Assembly (NCBI GenBank): GCA_002314445.1
Contig: DCFX01000070.1
Span: forward strand, 10,240-53,193
DNA: 42,954 nt
From: Treponema sp. UBA1793
GTDB taxonomy: Bacteria; Spirochaetota; Spirochaetia; Treponematales; Treponemataceae
Direction of reading: 5' to 3'
Positions 40,526-42,954 of this stretch are shown piece by piece. The position numbers and the translations under genes were made by a program. Every line of letters begins with the position of its first letter. Positions within the stretch are counted from its first letter, which is position 1. Under the pieces are notes generated by a model, which was given only the letters and a program-made list of their open reading frames with translations, ran no database searches and was not told where the DNA came from.

Positions 40526-41140
40526 ATGAGTACAAAGGTAATAACGATTACAAGACAATTCGGAAGTCTTGGAAGACCGATCGGCAGAAAGGTTGCCGAA
40601 ACAATGGGATTTGAGTATTTTGACCGTGACATAATCGAAAAAGCTGCGGAAGAAATGGGAGAGCCTGTTGATACGCTTTCCGACTTTGACGAACGCATGT
40701 TCAGTAATTACGGACGAATGATGTTTCCTCTGGGCAGCGGCCTGCAGTCGAAGCAGAAAAGACTTTTTGAAATTGAGAAAAAAGTGATCCTGAACCTGGC
40801 ATGCGGACATGACTGTGTAATTATAGGACGGTGTTCGGACTGCATCATTCGTGAAGCCGGTATGCAGCGTGTGTACAGCGTATTCGTATATGCTCCGTAT
40901 ACTTCCCGGTTTAATAACTGCCTCAGAACACTTGGGCTGACACCCGAAGCCGCGGAAGTTTACATTGATAAAGTAGATGCGGCGAGGGAAGAATACTATG
41001 AAGAATATACAGGCGAAAAATTCGGGTCTTTAAAATACAGGGATCTTATGCTTAATAGTTCTGTAATGCCGCTTGAAGATTCCGTAAAGATACTGTGCAT
41101 GGGTGCAGAACTTAAATTTGCGCAATCACCAGATGCATGA
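40526..41140 (+). CDS. Cytidylate-kinase-like protein
   Basis: I start at ATG 40526 (204 residues), with AAGGCGGAGA upstream. The P-loop region is VITITRQFGSLGRPIGRKVA, where this family usually has GSGGxxIG, so the loop is altered but recognisable. A FDRDIIEKAAEEMG segment and CVIIGRCSDCIIRE with a late R-x-Y-Y-x-x-Y-T-G pattern follow. Stand-alone members of this family occur beside transporters in anaerobes and need not phosphorylate CMP. It may phosphorylate the imported compound, which would trap it. It follows the binding protein by 24 bases and is clearly part of the same transcript. Confidence 0.82.
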   Translation: MSTKVITITRQFGSLGRPIGRKVAETMGFEYFDRDIIEKAAEEMGEPVDTLSDFDERMFSNYGRMMFPLGSGLQSKQKRLFEIEKKVILNLACGHDCVIIGRCSDCIIREAGMQRVYSVFVYAPYTSRFNNCLRTLGLTPEAAEVYIDKVDAAREEYYEEYTGEKFGSLKYRDLMLNSSVMPLEDSVKILCMGAELKFAQSPDA

Positions 41141-41162
41141 ATTAATTATTAAGGAAGGAAAA

Positions 41163-42047
41163 ATGAGAATGGTTACCGTAGCTGCAACTCAGATGAAAAG
41201 CAGAGGATATGACAGAGAGAAAAATATTGCAGCGGCAGAAGCACTGGTACGAAAAGCTGCCGCCGCAGGTGCCAACATTATTCTGATTCAGGAGCTGTTT
41301 CAGACTGACTATTTCTGCGAGAAGATGCTTGATGAAAATATTCTGCTTGCAAAAACACTTGAAGAGGATCCTGCCGTGAGGCATTTTCAACAGGTGGCAA
41401 AGGAACTTGATGTAGTTCTGCCCGTCAGTTTCTTTGAGAAGGACAATCAGGCACGGTACAACAGTCTTGCCGTTATCGACGCGGACGGTTCGATCCTTGG
41501 TACATACCGGAAGAGCCACATTCCCGACGGAGCGGGGTACAGTGAAAAGTTCTATTTTAACATTGGTGATACCGGTTTTAAAGTATGGAAAACAAAATAT
41601 GCAGTAATAGGATGCGGTATCTGCTGGGATCAGTGGTATCCGGAAGCAGCACGGATCATGGCGCTGCGCGGTGCGGAATTGCTGTTTTATCCGACAGCAA
41701 TCGGGTCGGAACCTGATGAAGACGAAAACTCTTTCGATTCCATGCCCCATTGGAGAACTGTCATGCAGGGACATGCAGGTGCAAATCTTATGCCGGTTAT
41801 TGCGTCCAACAGAATCGGTACGGAAAAGTGTGAAGAGTACCATATTACATTTTACGGTTCTTCCTTTATAGCGGATGAACATGGACAGCTTGCTGCGGTT
41901 ATGGACAGGGAAACAGAAGGATTTGTTACAGCGGCTTTTGATCTGGACAGGCTGGCACTTACACGGCGTGCATGGGGGATATTCCGGGACAGACGTCCCG
42001 ATTTATACAAACCACTATTAACATTGAATGGGAAAGATCCGTTTTAA
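41163..42047 (+). CDS. N-carbamoylputrescine-amidase-type nitrilase
   Basis: Protein of 294 residues, with AAGGAAGGA before the ATG at 41163. The nitrilase-superfamily triad is complete: Glu44 in LIQELF, Lys117 in YRKSHIPDG and Cys154 in GCGICWDQWYPE. The text closely resembles N-carbamoylputrescine amidase (AguB), including FYPTAIGSEP and MQGHAGANLMPV, and later SNRIGTE. AguB releases putrescine, ammonia and CO2. No agmatine deiminase is in view, so a related N-carbamoyl amine or amino acid is equally possible. It is cytoplasmic and in the transporter operon, giving a direct route from import to hydrolysis. Confidence 0.9.
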   Translation: MRMVTVAATQMKSRGYDREKNIAAAEALVRKAAAAGANIILIQELFQTDYFCEKMLDENILLAKTLEEDPAVRHFQQVAKELDVVLPVSFFEKDNQARYNSLAVIDADGSILGTYRKSHIPDGAGYSEKFYFNIGDTGFKVWKTKYAVIGCGICWDQWYPEAARIMALRGAELLFYPTAIGSEPDEDENSFDSMPHWRTVMQGHAGANLMPVIASNRIGTEKCEEYHITFYGSSFIADEHGQLAAVMDRETEGFVTAAFDLDRLALTRRAWGIFRDRRPDLYKPLLTLNGKDPF

Positions 42048-42070
42048 GTGGAACACTGACAGGAGAAATT

Positions 42071-42954
42071 ATGGAAAGCATAAAAATTGATTTTTTATAT
42101 TTGAGCGAAGATGATATGATAAAAGCTGGCGTTATGAATATGCCTGCCTGCGTGGAAACGATGGAAGAAGTCATAAAACTTATTAACGATGGTGATTATG
42201 TGATGAGCGGCAAAAATCACAACTCGCACGGAGCAATGGTTTCTTTTCCCGACAACCCGCTATTCCCGAACATGCCGAAGAACGGACAGGACAGACGTTT
42301 TATGGCGATGCCGGCATATCTCGGTGGAGATTTCGACATGGCAGGAGTAAAATGGTACGGTTCAAACACGGAAAATAAAAATCGTGGGTTGCCGCGTTCG
42401 ATTCTTATGCTTACGCTGAACAATAAAGATACGGGAGCGCCTGTTGCTTTTATGTCAGCAAATCTTATAAGCAGTTACCGGACGGGTGCCGTTCCCGGAG
42501 TGGGTGCGAAATATCTGGCACGAAAAGATTCAAAAGTACTCGGCCTTGTAGGCCCCGGGGTTATGGGACGTACCGTTGTTCAGGGAATATGCAGCGTATG
42601 TAAGAATATCGATACATTAAAAGTAAAGGGACGCAGCGGAAAATCAACAGGTGCATTCATTGAATTCGTTAAGCAGTATATTCCTCAGATTACTTCAATA
42701 GAAATTGTCAGTTCTATTGAAGATACTGTACGGAACAGCGATGTCGTAACTTTATGTACGTCGAGCCCCGTATCACTTAAGGACTATCCGTTTATTGAAG
42801 AATCGTGGATAAAAAAAGGAGCGCTTTTTTGTCTGCCTGCAACTGTAAATTTCAGCAATGACTTCGTTGTACATGATTGCAAAAAGGTTGTTGACAATAT
42901 AAAATTATACGATGCATGGGCTGAAGAATATCCGTACCCGACTTTCGGCGATAT
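42071..42954 (+). CDS. Ornithine cyclodeaminase/mu-crystallin family protein, partial
   Basis: The ATG at 42071 follows AGGAG. The open frame runs off the right edge after about 294 codons, so the C-terminus is missing. The pattern FLYLSEDDMIKAGV, then KNHNSHGAMVSFP, RRFMAMPAYLGG and SSYRTGAVPGVGAKYLA is that of the OCD superfamily, followed by a Rossmann loop GLVGPGVMGRT. It looks closest to the subgroup labelled tyramine oxidase subunit B, but that name is not a tested function. It probably binds NAD(P) and acts on an amino acid or imine derived from the nitrilase product. Confidence 0.85.
   Translation, partial: MESIKIDFLYLSEDDMIKAGVMNMPACVETMEEVIKLINDGDYVMSGKNHNSHGAMVSFPDNPLFPNMPKNGQDRRFMAMPAYLGGDFDMAGVKWYGSNTENKNRGLPRSILMLTLNNKDTGAPVAFMSANLISSYRTGAVPGVGAKYLARKDSKVLGLVGPGVMGRTVVQGICSVCKNIDTLKVKGRSGKSTGAFIEFVKQYIPQITSIEIVSSIEDTVRNSDVVTLCTSSPVSLKDYPFIEESWIKKGALFCLPATVNFSNDFVVHDCKKVVDNIKLYDAWAEEYPYPTFGD

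Noticed and set aside
1..42954. Insertion sequence, prophage or CRISPR array
   Set aside because: I saw no transposase, integrase, phage structural gene, terminal repeats with target duplication, or regularly spaced direct repeats.

Overview
The window reads as a chromosomal segment of a Gram-negative-type, amino-acid-using bacterium of moderate GC. It is probably a spirochaete close to Treponema, though that is an inference. The supports are several lipoproteins with relaxed lipoboxes, outer-membrane-style secreted proteins, strong AAGGAG ribosome sites, an HD-GYP protein, and a near-identical intergenic hairpin present twice. No rRNA, tRNA, CRISPR array, transposase or phage gene was seen.

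Region 1 (1-2.4 kb) holds a metallophosphoesterase and an unrecognised cysteine-rich protein on the minus strand. Region 2 (2.4-14.6 kb, all plus strand) is a compact uptake and catabolic locus. It encodes a possible 35-residue membrane peptide, an Fe-S flavoprotein-like reductase, a D-2-hydroxyacid dehydrogenase and a PucR-type regulator. These are followed by a complete family-3 amino acid ABC transporter bracketed by two paralogous M20 amidohydrolases, then a class III and a class I aminotransferase and a NodB-fold deacetylase. The logic suggests import of an N-acylated, cyclic or otherwise blocked amino acid, amide hydrolysis, transamination and reduction of the oxo acid. One M20 paralogue has lost the catalytic Glu. 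The locus may end in a truncated CoA-transferase gene (about 14.6 kb).

Region 3 (14.6-18.6 kb) has a TetR regulator divergent from a secreted CrtC-like protein and a CruF-like membrane protein. These are two unrelated carotenoid-hydratase families side by side with no carotenoid synthesis gene in view. A DUF4838-like protein follows. Region 4 (18.7-22.6 kb, minus) pairs a tyrosine-decarboxylase-type PLP enzyme with a C69 dipeptidase. Region 5 (22.9-29.9 kb) carries a desulforedoxin-like protein, a class 3 lipase, a PAS-GAF-HD-GYP protein, a run of four small envelope or stress genes, a DUF1003 protein and a MarR/membrane protein pair. Region 6 (29.9-35.8 kb, mostly minus) contains a glycerophosphodiesterase-like lipoprotein, a GNAT-C acyltransferase, a TetR regulator with a GH5 glucanase lipoprotein, an HXXEE protein with a structured leader RNA, and GNAT, DsrE and VF530 proteins.

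Region 7 (35.8-42.95 kb, plus) is a second uptake locus. A long leader with an operator-like repeat and an intrinsic terminator precedes two SsuB-type ATPases, two SsuC-type permeases, an NMT1-like lipoprotein, a cytidylate-kinase-like protein, an N-carbamoylputrescine-amidase-type nitrilase and an ornithine-cyclodeaminase-family protein cut by the window edge. One ATPase lacks both the catalytic Glu and the switch His, which predicts an asymmetric importer. The two transporter loci share a 14-base motif followed by a terminator hairpin just before the first gene, so both may be controlled by attenuation. They look like related systems for scavenging amide- or carbamoyl-blocked nitrogen compounds.
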